Source: Candidatus Eisenbacteria bacterium
GTDB taxonomy: Bacteria > Eisenbacteria > RBG-16-71-46 > CAIMUX01 > VGJL01
DNA length: 43,993 bases
Direction of reading: 5' to 3'
Assembly: GCA_016867495.1 (NCBI GenBank)
Contig: VGJL01000009.1
Span: 1-43,993, forward strand
A program made the translations under genes and the position numbers. Position 1 is the stretch's first letter; each line of letters begins with the position of its first letter. A model generated the notes under the pieces. The model was not told the origin of the DNA. It worked only from the letters and a program-made list of their open reading frames with translations, and ran no database searches. Positions 21,048 to 29,602 of this stretch are shown one piece after another.

Positions 21048-22205
21048 CTAGGTCAGGAACATCGGCAGGCCGATCTTGGAGTTGATCCGCGGCCGGTAGT
21101 TCTCCGCATCGTAATAGGCGGCCACATCCACGGCCCTCTTTCCGGAGATCGCCGTCTCGATCGGAACGACGGCGTAGCACCCGTCTCGCAGGGCGACCAT
21201 CTCGCCGCGCTTCCCCTCTTGGAGTCTGGCATAGGCAAGCTGGGCGAAGTTCGTCGCGACCATCCGATCGACCGAATCGGGAGGACCGCTCCGCATCAGA
21301 TAGGCGAGCCGCTGCACGAGCACCGATCTGCCCGTGATCCTCTCCAGCTCCGCGCCGACAAGATCGCCGATTCCGCCCAGTTTCATGTGCCCGTACGCAT
21401 CCGGCGAACCGCTCTCGATCCTCGATCCACCCTTCAGCGTCGCCCCCTCGCTTATCACGAGGATCGCGTAGTGGCTCGGATTGCAGTCCTGGTCCTCGCA
21501 AAGGAAGCGAGAGAGCTTTCCGAGATCGACGGGAACCTCGGAGATCGCGGTACGGTCGGCGCTGCCGAGGAATCCGGTGAAGAGCGCTGTCTCACCGCAG
21601 TAGCGCCCAAAGAGCTCGACCACCGCGATCCTCTCGTGGGAGCCGGCGGGCGTGCGCAGATCGATGAGGAAATTCACGCTCCTCGTCACGGCCGTGGAGA
21701 AGCCTATGCAGTAGTCGGTCCCCGGAACGTCGTTGTCCATGGTCTTGGGAATCCCCAGGACGGGGAAGCCCATCTTGTTCAAGTGGACAGCGTAGCTCAG
21801 CGTGTCGTCCCCCCCGATGGCGACGAGCGCGTCGAGGCGCAAGGCCTTGAGGACGGCCAGGACATGGTCGGTCAGATCCGCCGTCTTCGCATCCGGCGGG
21901 ACGGCCCCCTCCAGGTGAGCGGGAAGCTCGGAGCGCTTGACCTTGGCCGGATTGGTGCGGGATGTGTGAAGGAAGGTCCCTCCGTGGCGGTCGACGGTGC
22001 GGACCCGAGTGCGATCGAGGGGGATCACCGATGCCCCGTCCGGCCTCGCGGTGTCGATCTCCAGGAGCCCCAGCCAGCCGCGCTTGATTCCGAGGACCTC
22101 GCAGCCATCATCGGCTGCGCGCAGCGTCAGGGCCCTGATCGCGGCGTTCAAACCAGGGACATCGCCTCCGCCCGTCAGAACGCCTATCCGCTTGAGCCGG
22201 CTCAT
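21048..22205 (-). CDS. 6-phosphofructokinase, PPi-dependent-type signature
   Basis: 385-residue PfkA-family enzyme phosphorylating fructose-6-phosphate in glycolysis. N-terminal GVLTGGGDVPGLNAAIR, donor loop AIGGDDTLSYA (129-139), catalytic PKTMDNDVPGTD (153-164), and sugar-phosphate contacts SHERIAVVELFGRYCG and ISEGATL. Two positions tell donors apart in this family: ATP enzymes have GGDGS and PGTIDND, while PPi enzymes have GGDDT and PKTIDND. This protein has the PPi-type residues at both (Asp134 and Lys154). PPi use is therefore likely but not certain. The ATG overlaps the stop of the LD-carboxypeptidase gene (ATGA). Confidence 0.88.
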   Translation of the reverse strand: MSRLKRIGVLTGGGDVPGLNAAIRALTLRAADDGCEVLGIKRGWLGLLEIDTARPDGASVIPLDRTRVRTVDRHGGTFLHTSRTNPAKVKRSELPAHLEGAVPPDAKTADLTDHVLAVLKALRLDALVAIGGDDTLSYAVHLNKMGFPVLGIPKTMDNDVPGTDYCIGFSTAVTRSVNFLIDLRTPAGSHERIAVVELFGRYCGETALFTGFLGSADRTAISEVPVDLGKLSRFLCEDQDCNPSHYAILVISEGATLKGGSRIESGSPDAYGHMKLGGIGDLVGAELERITGRSVLVQRLAYLMRSGPPDSVDRMVATNFAQLAYARLQEGKRGEMVALRDGCYAVVPIETAISGKRAVDVAAYYDAENYRPRINSKIGLPMFLT

Positions 22206-23233
22206 TCGTCCCCTCCTTGTGTCGACGGCGCTTCATGCGCCGTCCCCGTCGGTCCTTCGAGCAACGTGAGACATGGTGGATCGGTCTCGATCCTGGCTTC
22301 GAGCCCCACGGGGAGAGGCTGAAACACCTTCTCGTGTCCGTAGGGGAATCCGGCGATCGACGGGACTCCCAGGCAACCGACGTGATCATGAAGGACGGCG
22401 GCGAGCGCCTCCGCTCCGGAAGCGCCGTCCCTCGGGACGCAGTTCGTGAACTGCCCGAGCACAAGTCCAGCCAGTCCATCGAGGGCGCCCGCGGATCGCA
22501 TCTGCGTCAGCATCCGGTCCACGCGCTGGGGCGGTTCATCGATCTCCTCGAGGACGAGGATTGCGCCGCGCAGCGAGGGGAGGAAGCGGGTTCCGACGAG
22601 GGAGCAGAGAAGCGAGAGGTTCGCGGGGATGAGCGGTCCCTCGGCTGAGCCGCTCCGCCATGCCGCCAAGGGGTGCGCCTCGGCCGAGCCGTGCGGGTCG
22701 AGGGCGCCGTGCGGGTCGAGGGCGCCGTGCGGGTCGAGCGCGCCGATCGCTCCGAGCGGCCGGGGATCGCGGAGAATCCGCAACATCCTCGTCACGAGCG
22801 GCTCCGGAGCCCCTCCGCCGAGGTCGGTCGCGATCATCGGACCCGAGAGCCCTGTCCAGCCGAAGCGTCCCCAGAAGAAGAGGTGAAGCGCCGTCAGGTC
22901 GCTTCGCCCCACGATCCAGCAGGGGGGCGTGCCCTGGGGGAGATCCTCGAGGAGTTCCAGCAACCTCGTACAGCCCACGCCGCCCCGCGCAGCGAAGACC
23001 GCCCCGATGGACGGATCGAGAAGGAACTCCCTCAGCTCGCGCGCGCGACTCGCGTCCGGTCCGGCCCAGACCCCGTCATGGATGCCGCAGCTCGTCCCGA
23101 CCACGACCTCGAATCCCAACCGGCGAAGACGCTCGATCCCGGCCTCGAGCGCCTCCCTCGGGGCGGGGCTTGCGGGCGCCGTGACCGCGACACGGGCGCC
23201 GGGTCCTAGCAAGGGTGGATCGACTCTCCGCAT
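22202..23233 (-). CDS. LD-carboxypeptidase (peptidase S66) with a repeat insertion
   Basis: 343-residue cytoplasmic enzyme of the MccF/LdcA family, which removes the terminal D-Ala from murein tetrapeptides in recycling or cleaves related amides. Nucleophile Ser111 in IVGRSDLTALH (usual form GYSD), catalytic Glu in LVLEEIDEPPQRVDRML (near 230) and His300 in GFPYGH complete the S66 triad. Between the two lobes (about 163-182) there is a run of three ALDPHG hexapeptides encoded by an 18-bp tandem repeat. It is coupled to the PFK gene by ATGA; no functional link between them is obvious. Confidence 0.88.
   Translation of the reverse strand: MRRVDPPLLGPGARVAVTAPASPAPREALEAGIERLRRLGFEVVVGTSCGIHDGVWAGPDASRARELREFLLDPSIGAVFAARGGVGCTRLLELLEDLPQGTPPCWIVGRSDLTALHLFFWGRFGWTGLSGPMIATDLGGGAPEPLVTRMLRILRDPRPLGAIGALDPHGALDPHGALDPHGSAEAHPLAAWRSGSAEGPLIPANLSLLCSLVGTRFLPSLRGAILVLEEIDEPPQRVDRMLTQMRSAGALDGLAGLVLGQFTNCVPRDGASGAEALAAVLHDHVGCLGVPSIAGFPYGHEKVFQPLPVGLEARIETDPPCLTLLEGPTGTAHEAPSTQGGDE
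22691..22744. repeat. Three 18-bp tandem repeats inside the S66 peptidase gene
   Basis: The unit GTGCGGGTCGAGGGCGCC is repeated at 22691-22708, 22709-22726 and 22727-22744 (the last with one change). In frame it encodes ALDPHG three times, so copy number can change by 6 residues without a frameshift. Confidence 0.9.
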
Positions 23234-23345
23234 GGCGGGAGATTACCACCGTCTTTGAGCGTCGCGCAGCAGAGGGGAGAGGCGCAAGGATGCTCCCCAA
23301 CATCCTCGGACGGCGAGCGGTCGACCGTCGTCAAACCGCTCGTGC

Positions 23346-24893
23346 TCAGCGCTCGCCGGTTCTCTTCGGGACGAGGAACAACTCCGGCCGGGTCGGCATC
23401 CCCGTCACGGGCCAGAAGCTGGTCTCGTCGTTGAACACGCGCCGCTGGCTCTCGTAGTGGTCCGCGATGCGTGGGAGCCCGCCATAGTCCAGATGCGATC
23501 CCCGAAGCCTGACCAGGTTGATGATCACCGCGCCGAATCGGCGCGACCGGATCGCGTCGTGCATTTCCTCCAGGAGCCGCTGCCGGATCTGCCCCTTCTC
23601 CGCCCGAAGGACGTCGAGCACGGCCATTCCCTGCGCGTGCGTCTCCTTGCCGGCCAGCGCCGCGAGATAGCCGTGGCTCGGCATGAGGACCTCTCCATCG
23701 ACCCGGGCGATCATCTCGATCAAGCGCCGTCCCTGAGCTTCATCCTCCTTCGTCGGTATCTGCTTCCCCGGGGAGTAGACGAGGATCGCGAGCTGGACGA
23801 TCCACGCCAGGAAGCAGAGAGACGGGACCGCCCTCCCGCGCAGGCTCGGCGCGATCGCCCCCGCGCGCGGGGCCGTACGCCTGCCCCATTCGATCAGCGC
23901 GTGGGAACCGAGCCCGGCGAGGATGGCCAGGGCGGCGCAGGCAGGGATCAGGACATTGTCATACCCGCCTTCGTGGAGGCGGGACACGTAGGAGGTCCCG
24001 ATCATCGCGAGCGCGAAGAGGGGATAGAAGAGGCGCCCCCGGATAGCCGCGCCGCGCGAGAGAACGAACCAGGGAACGGAGAGGGCGATCGCGAGCGGAA
24101 GATGCGGGAGCAGATCCTTGATCCAGAACTGGACATAGACCTCGGGCAGGATCGGATGGCGGCGGGGCAGCTCGAAGACATAGTAGCTGTACCAGCCGTG
24201 ATGGACCGCGTTCAGTAGCAGCGTGCTTCCCCCGATCAGCACGGCCTGGGAGAGCAAGAGGATCAGGCCGCGCCGCGGATCGGCGACGAGAATCGCCAGG
24301 ACGACCGCACCGATGGCGGGGAGGGTCGATTGCTTCGTCAGGAAGGACAGACCGAGGGAAAGGCCGGCGAGAAGAAGCCATCGAGGCGAACGCTCGCCCA
24401 GCGAGAGGTAGCTGCCGAGCAGGAGGAGGGCGATGGCGAGGCTGTCGACCCGCGCGATGTCGAGCCAGGCCCCCGAGATCCGGAACGTCGCCGCGAAGAG
24501 GCCGGCGCTGATCAGGGGGAATCTCCACCCGCGCGTCTCCCGCCGGACTAGGAGGGCGATCAGGGCCAGGATCGCGAGCGAGGAGAGGAAGGACAGGAGC
24601 CGCAGCGGCAGGAATCCGACTCCCGTCACAAGGGAGATCAGGGCGGCCAGGTAGAAGTAGAAGGGGGTGTAGATGTAGGGGATGAAGGCGAGCGAGGGCG
24701 CTCCGTAGAGCGGTCTCCCCGCGAGGATCCACCCGACGTGATCGACCGCGCCCCCTTCCATCCACTCCAGCTCGAACGGATAGCCGATGCGCGAGAGCGC
24801 GATCGCGATGTAGGCGCCGATATAGGCCAGCCCAAGCGCGACGGCAACCGCGCCCAGCAGGCGGGTGGGAGAGTCGGCCGGCTGCTCCTTCAT
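23346..24893 (-). CDS. GT39/ArnT-like integral membrane glycosyltransferase
   Basis: 515-residue polytopic protein with about 10-12 TM helices and a soluble C-terminal region (from about 395). The first periplasmic loop has FELEWMEGGAVDHVGWILAG; acidic residues in this loop are catalytic in GT-C enzymes of the PMT/ArnT type. TPFYFYLAALISLVTG and LSFLTKQSTLPAIGAVVL are typical too. It should transfer a sugar from a polyprenyl-phosphate donor to an acceptor in the periplasm. No Shine-Dalgarno is evident before the ATG at 24893. It lies 30 nt after the DUF362 stop and is probably in that transcript. Acceptor unknown. Confidence 0.8.
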   Translation of the reverse strand: MKEQPADSPTRLLGAVAVALGLAYIGAYIAIALSRIGYPFELEWMEGGAVDHVGWILAGRPLYGAPSLAFIPYIYTPFYFYLAALISLVTGVGFLPLRLLSFLSSLAILALIALLVRRETRGWRFPLISAGLFAATFRISGAWLDIARVDSLAIALLLLGSYLSLGERSPRWLLLAGLSLGLSFLTKQSTLPAIGAVVLAILVADPRRGLILLLSQAVLIGGSTLLLNAVHHGWYSYYVFELPRRHPILPEVYVQFWIKDLLPHLPLAIALSVPWFVLSRGAAIRGRLFYPLFALAMIGTSYVSRLHEGGYDNVLIPACAALAILAGLGSHALIEWGRRTAPRAGAIAPSLRGRAVPSLCFLAWIVQLAILVYSPGKQIPTKEDEAQGRRLIEMIARVDGEVLMPSHGYLAALAGKETHAQGMAVLDVLRAEKGQIRQRLLEEMHDAIRSRRFGAVIINLVRLRGSHLDYGGLPRIADHYESQRRVFNDETSFWPVTGMPTRPELFLVPKRTGER

Positions 24894-24923
24894 GCGATCG
24901 ACGGATGCGCCCTGGGGCTCCGC

Positions 24924-26045
24924 CTAGCGCGCGCCCTGGCCCACCGCGGGAGAGCCGCGCCGCGCGTACTCGTCGAACAGGCGTCCCCACGGGGTGGTCT
25001 CGCGCCACCGCTCGAAGACCTTCCGATCGCGCGCCGGCCAGCGGTAGTAGTCGTGATAGACTTCGCTGCCCAGGATGAAGGCATTCACCAAGGGCGTGCG
25101 GAAGAAGAAGTTCTGGAAACGCTTCAGCGGCCCGAACCAGAGCAGGTCGCCCACGCGGCTCGCGCCGTTGTCTCCGACCTGGAATCCCCACGACTCGGCC
25201 AAGGCGCCGTCGCCGACAATCTCGACGTCCCGCAGGTCGCCGCAGCCGAGCCCCTTCTCGTGCGCGATCCGGATGTAGTCGATCGACATCGGATCGAACC
25301 CCATCATCCGCGCGGCGAGAGCGTCGATCGCGACCTGATCCGCGGAAGCGAGCATCCAATTCTTGATCTCCGGGAACATGGTGCGCGGCCCCGGCCCGTT
25401 TCCCGCCGTGGTTCCATCCATGACGGCGAAGATGCCCGAGTGGATCTCTTTCTGGATGGCGAGAAGATCGACGAGAGTCTGATGGATCCAGGAGTGGGTG
25501 TAGTGGCGCTTGGTGTTGAGGAGTCCGCCGAAGGCGTTCTTCATTGCGCCTGTCGTCGTCGTGTAGATGTGGCACTTTACCGTCGGCAGATGAACGATGT
25601 TCTTGCCGAAGAAGTAGTCCGGAACCGTGATCCCCTCGGGATAGATGCGGTCCAGGACGAGCATCGGCGCCTTCGGCCTATAGACGACCCACTTCATGTC
25701 CTCGGGCTTGAAGTTGTAGAGGACGGGGACCTTGTACTCGTGGAAGAGGGGAACGTAGTGGTTGAGATCCTCTCCCTTGAACGCGTTGGTGACGACCGTC
25801 TTGTTCTGGACGCAGACCTGATCCTCGAATCCCGCCGCGCGGAGCGCGAGGATCGTCCCCTCGAGCTGCCACGGGGTCGTGTTGGCGCCCGGAAAGGGGA
25901 AGTGCCAGGAGATGTTGTCCTTCAGGATGGTGGTCTTCGATGGGTCCAGAACCTCACGCACGCGCGCGAGGTCCATCAGACGCCGGATGTCGTCGAGGAT
26001 CGTCTCGGGGCGCGCTTTCAACGCGGCGACGATGGGCTTGGCCAT
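24924..26045 (-). CDS. DUF362 domain-containing protein
   Basis: 373 residues from the ATG at 26045 (a GTG at 26105 would add 20 residues). DUF362 proteins are often associated with iron-sulfur clusters or act in anaerobic metabolism, but their reaction is unsettled. Visible family pattern: DNISWHFPFPGANTTPWQLEG, NIVHLPTVKCHIYTTTTGAM followed by KNAFGGLLNTKRHYTHSWI, VMDGTTAGNGPGPR and ADQVAIDALAARMMGFDP. No C-terminal ferredoxin CxxC clusters are present, so this is the short form. A sigma70-like promoter lies upstream, and the GT39-like gene follows at 30 nt. Confidence 0.85.
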   Translation of the reverse strand: MAKPIVAALKARPETILDDIRRLMDLARVREVLDPSKTTILKDNISWHFPFPGANTTPWQLEGTILALRAAGFEDQVCVQNKTVVTNAFKGEDLNHYVPLFHEYKVPVLYNFKPEDMKWVVYRPKAPMLVLDRIYPEGITVPDYFFGKNIVHLPTVKCHIYTTTTGAMKNAFGGLLNTKRHYTHSWIHQTLVDLLAIQKEIHSGIFAVMDGTTAGNGPGPRTMFPEIKNWMLASADQVAIDALAARMMGFDPMSIDYIRIAHEKGLGCGDLRDVEIVGDGALAESWGFQVGDNGASRVGDLLWFGPLKRFQNFFFRTPLVNAFILGSEVYHDYYRWPARDRKVFERWRETTPWGRLFDEYARRGSPAVGQGAR

Positions 26046-26155
26046 TGCGATCTCTGCGATCTCCTCTCTCGTTGTGACGATTCCGCGTGTTGCCCGCTCC
26101 CACACGCCGGGCGGGGGGCGGTGCGGGATCCTGCCCGGCGCGCCACTGTTGATTG

Positions 26156-26185
26156 ATTATCGGCCTGTGGGCCGCGCGATTGCAA
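26156..26185 (-). promoter_or_regulatory. Sigma70-like promoter for the DUF362/glycosyltransferase genes
   Basis: On the minus strand TTGCAA (26185-26180) is followed after 18 nt by GATAAT (26161-26156), one mismatch from TATAAT. The expected start is near 26149, giving a leader of about 100 nt to the ATG at 26045 (or about 45 nt to the GTG at 26105). Confidence 0.45.
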
Positions 26186-26235
26186 CCCGAAGAGCGGAGG
26201 CGCAAGGCGAGCGTCTCAGATGCGATCAAACGGAT

Positions 26236-27111
26236 CTAGCGGAGGCTGACAAGGAGCACTCCGACAAGGGCCAGAAGGGTCGCGGCGATCTTCCGCTTCG
26301 TGAGCCGCTCGTGGAGCAAGATGACCGACAGGATCAGGATGAAGACTGTCGAGGACTGGTTCAGGATGGCCGCGATGCTCGCCAGCGTGTACTTCATGCC
26401 CCCGATCCATAGCATCAGCGACAGATACGAGCCGAGGACGGTCGCCGGGACCATGCGCCGCCAGACATGCGTCGGCCGCCACACCCCCAGGTACTCCCTT
26501 CTGCGCGCGGAGGCGATCGCGAACGCGAGGAGGACGGCGGCGCTGCCCGCCTGTCTCACGGTCGCGACCCAGAGAACCGGCCAGCGCCCGAGCACCGGTT
26601 TGGCGACCACGATTCCCAGGGCGAGAAAGCAGAGACCGAGGATGCCCAGCGCGACTCCCTCGATCAGATGCTTGCGCGAGCGATCCGGCGGGGGTGTGAG
26701 AGTGGCCGATAAGAGGACCGCGCCCATGATCAGGCACATCCCGACAAGGTCGCGCGCGCCGATCCGCTCGCCGAGCGTCAGGAATGCCAGGAGAACCGTG
26801 ATCGGCGAATAGAAGGTATCGATGATCGCGGTGACTCCGGCGCCGACCATGTTCAGACTCTTGTGAAAGAGCGTGTCGGCGATCACGATCCCCAGAATGC
26901 CGCTCGCCACGAGAACCAGGTAGTCGCGGGGGGGAACCGGCGGCAGGTCGGGCCCCCGCACGATCAGAGTCGTGGCCAGGAGCAGGGGCAGGCTGAAAGT
27001 CACGCGGAAGAGGTTCAGGGCAACGGGGGAGACCGTCTCGCCCGAGCGCTTCAGCAGAATCACCGCGAAGGCCCAGAATACCGCGCACCCCAGAGCGAAG
27101 GCTTCCCCCAC
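26236..27111 (-). CDS. EamA/DMT-superfamily permease
   Basis: 291-residue membrane protein with about 10 TM helices in two EamA repeats. GTG start at 27111 with GGAGG at 7 nt. The first repeat opens with GEAFALGCAVFWAFAVILLKR and ends LLAFLTLGERIG; the second ends VFILILSVILLHERLTKRK. The LGE-R and LHERL ends are the family hallmark. Probably exports or imports a metabolite; none can be assigned. Followed by the DUF362 promoter region on the same strand. Confidence 0.88.
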   Translation of the reverse strand: MGEAFALGCAVFWAFAVILLKRSGETVSPVALNLFRVTFSLPLLLATTLIVRGPDLPPVPPRDYLVLVASGILGIVIADTLFHKSLNMVGAGVTAIIDTFYSPITVLLAFLTLGERIGARDLVGMCLIMGAVLLSATLTPPPDRSRKHLIEGVALGILGLCFLALGIVVAKPVLGRWPVLWVATVRQAGSAAVLLAFAIASARRREYLGVWRPTHVWRRMVPATVLGSYLSLMLWIGGMKYTLASIAAILNQSSTVFILILSVILLHERLTKRKIAATLLALVGVLLVSLR

Positions 27112-27230
27112 CGCGATCCCTCCCCGTTCCCGTCAAGGGATCATAGAGGCATGGCGGCCGTGACGATAGGTGGAGGGAAGGCCGAGGGCGCGTCGGTTCT
27201 GCGGGCGCTACCTGGATCGGCGGGTCCGGG

Positions 27231-27872
27231 TCAGTAGGCGGCTCCGCTTGTCAGAATCACGACTATCAGCGCCGCCAGCGCTCCCCAGACGACGACCGAT
27301 GTGGTCGCCCCGACGCGGCCGTGGAGCATGGCGCCTGCGTAGATGGAGGACAAGCGCTTCGACGTGTCGCCGGAGAACGGCTCCCTGTACGGAAACGTCT
27401 GCCCAAGAACGGAGAGAGAGACCGTGTTCTTGTAGAGGAGACCGGTTCGGATCTGCCACCCCAGGTCCGTGCTCCCCGATGACTCCTCCTTGCTGCTCCA
27501 GGCGGGCCCCGCCGTGGCCTGAAGAGCCCAGCGCGGATGTACGGGCCAGGTCAACCTCGGACCCAATCCCAGTCGTCCGTCGTCCCTGCCCAAGGTCGCG
27601 GTGACTCCGAAGCCGACAGTGGGACCGGTGGCACCCGCGGCGGTCTTCCTTGTCACGTCCACTCCGATCTCCCCGTGGAGCCGGTAGGTCGACTCTTGGT
27701 AGTACTTCACCGAGGTCTCAGCTCCAACGAAACCGCCGCTCTCGAAGAACGGGCGGATCCGCAGCCGCGACGGACTCGATCCCGTGGTCTGAGCCTGCGC
27801 GGCGCCGACGTAGAGGAAGACGAGGAGCGCACCGACGCCGTGAGTCAGGCATCGCCGAGCGGAGTGATTCAA
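27231..27872 (-). CDS. Exported protein of unknown function, possibly outer-membrane beta-rich
   Basis: 213 residues from a TTG at 27872 (GGAG just upstream), 20 nt after the stop of the C45-like gene. It has a signal peptide ending in GAAQAQ, then an amphipathic beta-rich body with alternating patterns (FFESGGFVGAETSVKYY, YRLHGEIGVDVTRK, GPTVGFGVTATLGRD, RWALQATAGPAWSS, GWQIRTGLLYK) like a small barrel. Unlike standard barrels it does not end in an aromatic beta-signal but in a hydrophobic helix (about 188-210, TTSVVVWGALAALIVVILT). I do not recognise the family. The start is uncertain; the frame itself extends to 27983. Confidence 0.65.
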   Translation of the reverse strand: MNHSARRCLTHGVGALLVFLYVGAAQAQTTGSSPSRLRIRPFFESGGFVGAETSVKYYQESTYRLHGEIGVDVTRKTAAGATGPTVGFGVTATLGRDDGRLGLGPRLTWPVHPRWALQATAGPAWSSKEESSGSTDLGWQIRTGLLYKNTVSLSVLGQTFPYREPFSGDTSKRLSSIYAGAMLHGRVGATTSVVVWGALAALIVVILTSGAAY

Positions 27873-27891
27873 AGACTCCAAGCTTCGAGGA

Positions 27892-29427
27892 TCACCTCTC
27901 GATCCAGATGACGCGCGCCGGTTCGTCCGACCCGAGCACGCGGCAGGAATAGACGCCGGCGGCGACCTGTCGCCCGTGGTCATCGCGCCCGTCCCAGCGG
28001 AAGACGACCACGCCGGGCTCCTCTCCTCGCGCGCAGCGACTCAGGGCACGGACGCGCCTGCCCGAGGAGTCGAAGATCTCCAGAGTCGGGATCTTCCCTA
28101 GATCGATGCTCGGGGCCTCGAAGGCCATCGTGACCTCGGCGTGGCCCGCGGGATTCGGAAACGGGTGGCGCCGGATCTGTGACCGCTCCGCGTCCGGCCT
28201 CTCGTCAGCGGTCGCAGGATCTCGGAACAGGTCGCTCCACTCCCAGATCACCTTGTCCAGGTTCGAGGATTGCAGTCGCCCCGTGAACCAGATGGTCATG
28301 TCCCCTCGCTCGCGGAAACCGATCTCGACAATGTGCATGTCGGTGCTCTGCCAGGCGGTCGCCCAGAGTCCCTCCATGGTCGCGCGTATCCCCACGCCTG
28401 GATCCAGCGTCTGGTAATAGGCGTCCCAGGGCTCGATGCCGAAGGCGCCTGAGATGTCGCTGTTGTTCGTGCTGATCGACTGGCCGTTCATGTACTCGGG
28501 CATGGGCAGGCGCACGGCGTAGAACCCCTGGTTCTTCGAGGTCTTGATGACCCCCGCGCCTCCCTCGGGCACGTAATAGTTGAGGAACCCTCCGGTGGCC
28601 GCGCGGAAAGGCTGAAGGGATGCGAAGGCCGTCTGCAGATGCGTCATCGGGTCGCTCCCCAGGTCCATCGTCAGAACCCAGCGGCAGGCCATGGTCCGGG
28701 GAAGCGCATTGGCCCAGTTCGTCCCCGAGGAGGAGTTCCAGTCGTGTAGCGAGGCCACCGTCCCGTACTCGTTGACCGCGGTCACGCTACTGGCGTAGCC
28801 GGGGAATCCGAAGTTGACCCAGGCGGGCGTCCCGTCGTCAGGCTCCCAGGCGCAGATCACATGATGCCACTGCTGGGTGATCCCGCTGGGCAGGGTGTAG
28901 AACTGCAGCTTGCGGGCCGACAGCGTCGTGTAGGGCGGCTCGACATAGCCGCCCCAGCAGGCGGTCGAGCGACAGGCGAAGCTGTACGACCAATCGCCGA
29001 AAGTGCAGCAAGCCTTCAGGTCCAGGAGATCCAGGGTCGTCGACGGATGAAGCGCGCGGAGGCCGTCGAGGATCCCTTGGAATTCCTCCTCGGCCTCAAC
29101 GGGCAGGAAGGTCCAACCCGACACCCGCCCGCGAATGGAGGGCCAATAGGCGCTGAAGGTCGTTTTCATCTCCGTGCCGGCCAGTTCGATCCAGTCGGCC
29201 AGCAGATAGCCGTGGGCGTAGCCCATGTCGTAGTGCGAGCCCCATACGTGAAGCACGCTGATTCCCTGACCCTGAGCAAGATCCTGGTCCAGGATTCTCC
29301 CCTGCACCGGCTCCTGCGCGCGGCCCGTGGAGGCGATAAGGAACGTCCCCATGGCCACGGCGAGCAGAGTCAAACGGAGAGCCGCGGCTGGCCGGGGTGT
29401 TTGAGCCGAAGGGCGGCGCAGTGTCAT
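27892..29427 (-). CDS. Secreted C45-like Ntn hydrolase with C-terminal FlgD-Ig-like module
   Basis: 511 residues from the ATG at 29427 (GGAGG 9 nt upstream); the longer frame to 29658 has no domain. Signal peptide about 1-38 (ends GRAQ). The catalytic part resembles the acyl-CoA:6-aminopenicillanate acyltransferase/C45 family: VWGSHYDMGYAHGYLLADWI (typical GS-YERG-QHG start), a Cys-rich stretch ACCTFGDWSYSFACRSTACW (about 141-160) that should supply the N-terminal nucleophile after self-cleavage, and LSARKLQFYT in place of the usual RN-DF motif. The exact nucleophile is unclear among these Cys. The C-terminal 90 residues (FPNPAGHAEV, DSSGRRVRAL, WDGRDDHGRQ, GVYSCRVL) are the shared secretion-type module. 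Acylase or amidase action outside the cell is likely; substrate unknown. Confidence 0.75.
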   Translation of the reverse strand: MTLRRPSAQTPRPAAALRLTLLAVAMGTFLIASTGRAQEPVQGRILDQDLAQGQGISVLHVWGSHYDMGYAHGYLLADWIELAGTEMKTTFSAYWPSIRGRVSGWTFLPVEAEEEFQGILDGLRALHPSTTLDLLDLKACCTFGDWSYSFACRSTACWGGYVEPPYTTLSARKLQFYTLPSGITQQWHHVICAWEPDDGTPAWVNFGFPGYASSVTAVNEYGTVASLHDWNSSSGTNWANALPRTMACRWVLTMDLGSDPMTHLQTAFASLQPFRAATGGFLNYYVPEGGAGVIKTSKNQGFYAVRLPMPEYMNGQSISTNNSDISGAFGIEPWDAYYQTLDPGVGIRATMEGLWATAWQSTDMHIVEIGFRERGDMTIWFTGRLQSSNLDKVIWEWSDLFRDPATADERPDAERSQIRRHPFPNPAGHAEVTMAFEAPSIDLGKIPTLEIFDSSGRRVRALSRCARGEEPGVVVFRWDGRDDHGRQVAAGVYSCRVLGSDEPARVIWIER

Positions 29428-29573
29428 GGCGGGCAGCCTCCTTGTGGCTGCATCCATGGCAACACGGACGGATTCTGCAGGAACCACAGGATCGAATGAG
29501 ACGAGCGCTGGAGCGCGTGGGATTCTGCCCCTCGCTGATGACTGTGCAATCTTGATCAGTGCCAGCGACCTCT

Positions 29574-29584
29574 CATACAGTATG
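29574..29584. promoter_or_regulatory. CATACAGTATG palindrome
   Basis: An 11-bp dyad (5 + 1 + 5) between the small Lys-rich protein gene and the C45-like gene. On + it overlaps a weak -35/-10-like pair (TTGATC, 18 nt, TACAGT), but no + gene follows, so I do not call a promoter. It may be an operator for the C45-like gene. Confidence 0.25.
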
Positions 29585-29602
29585 TGCGCAATCCCTCTCG
29601 CT

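Noticed and set aside
29541-29567. Possible sigma54 promoter on the minus strand (TGGCAC ... TTGC)
   Set aside because: The GG and GC are 14 nt apart instead of 10, so the element cannot be used by sigma54.
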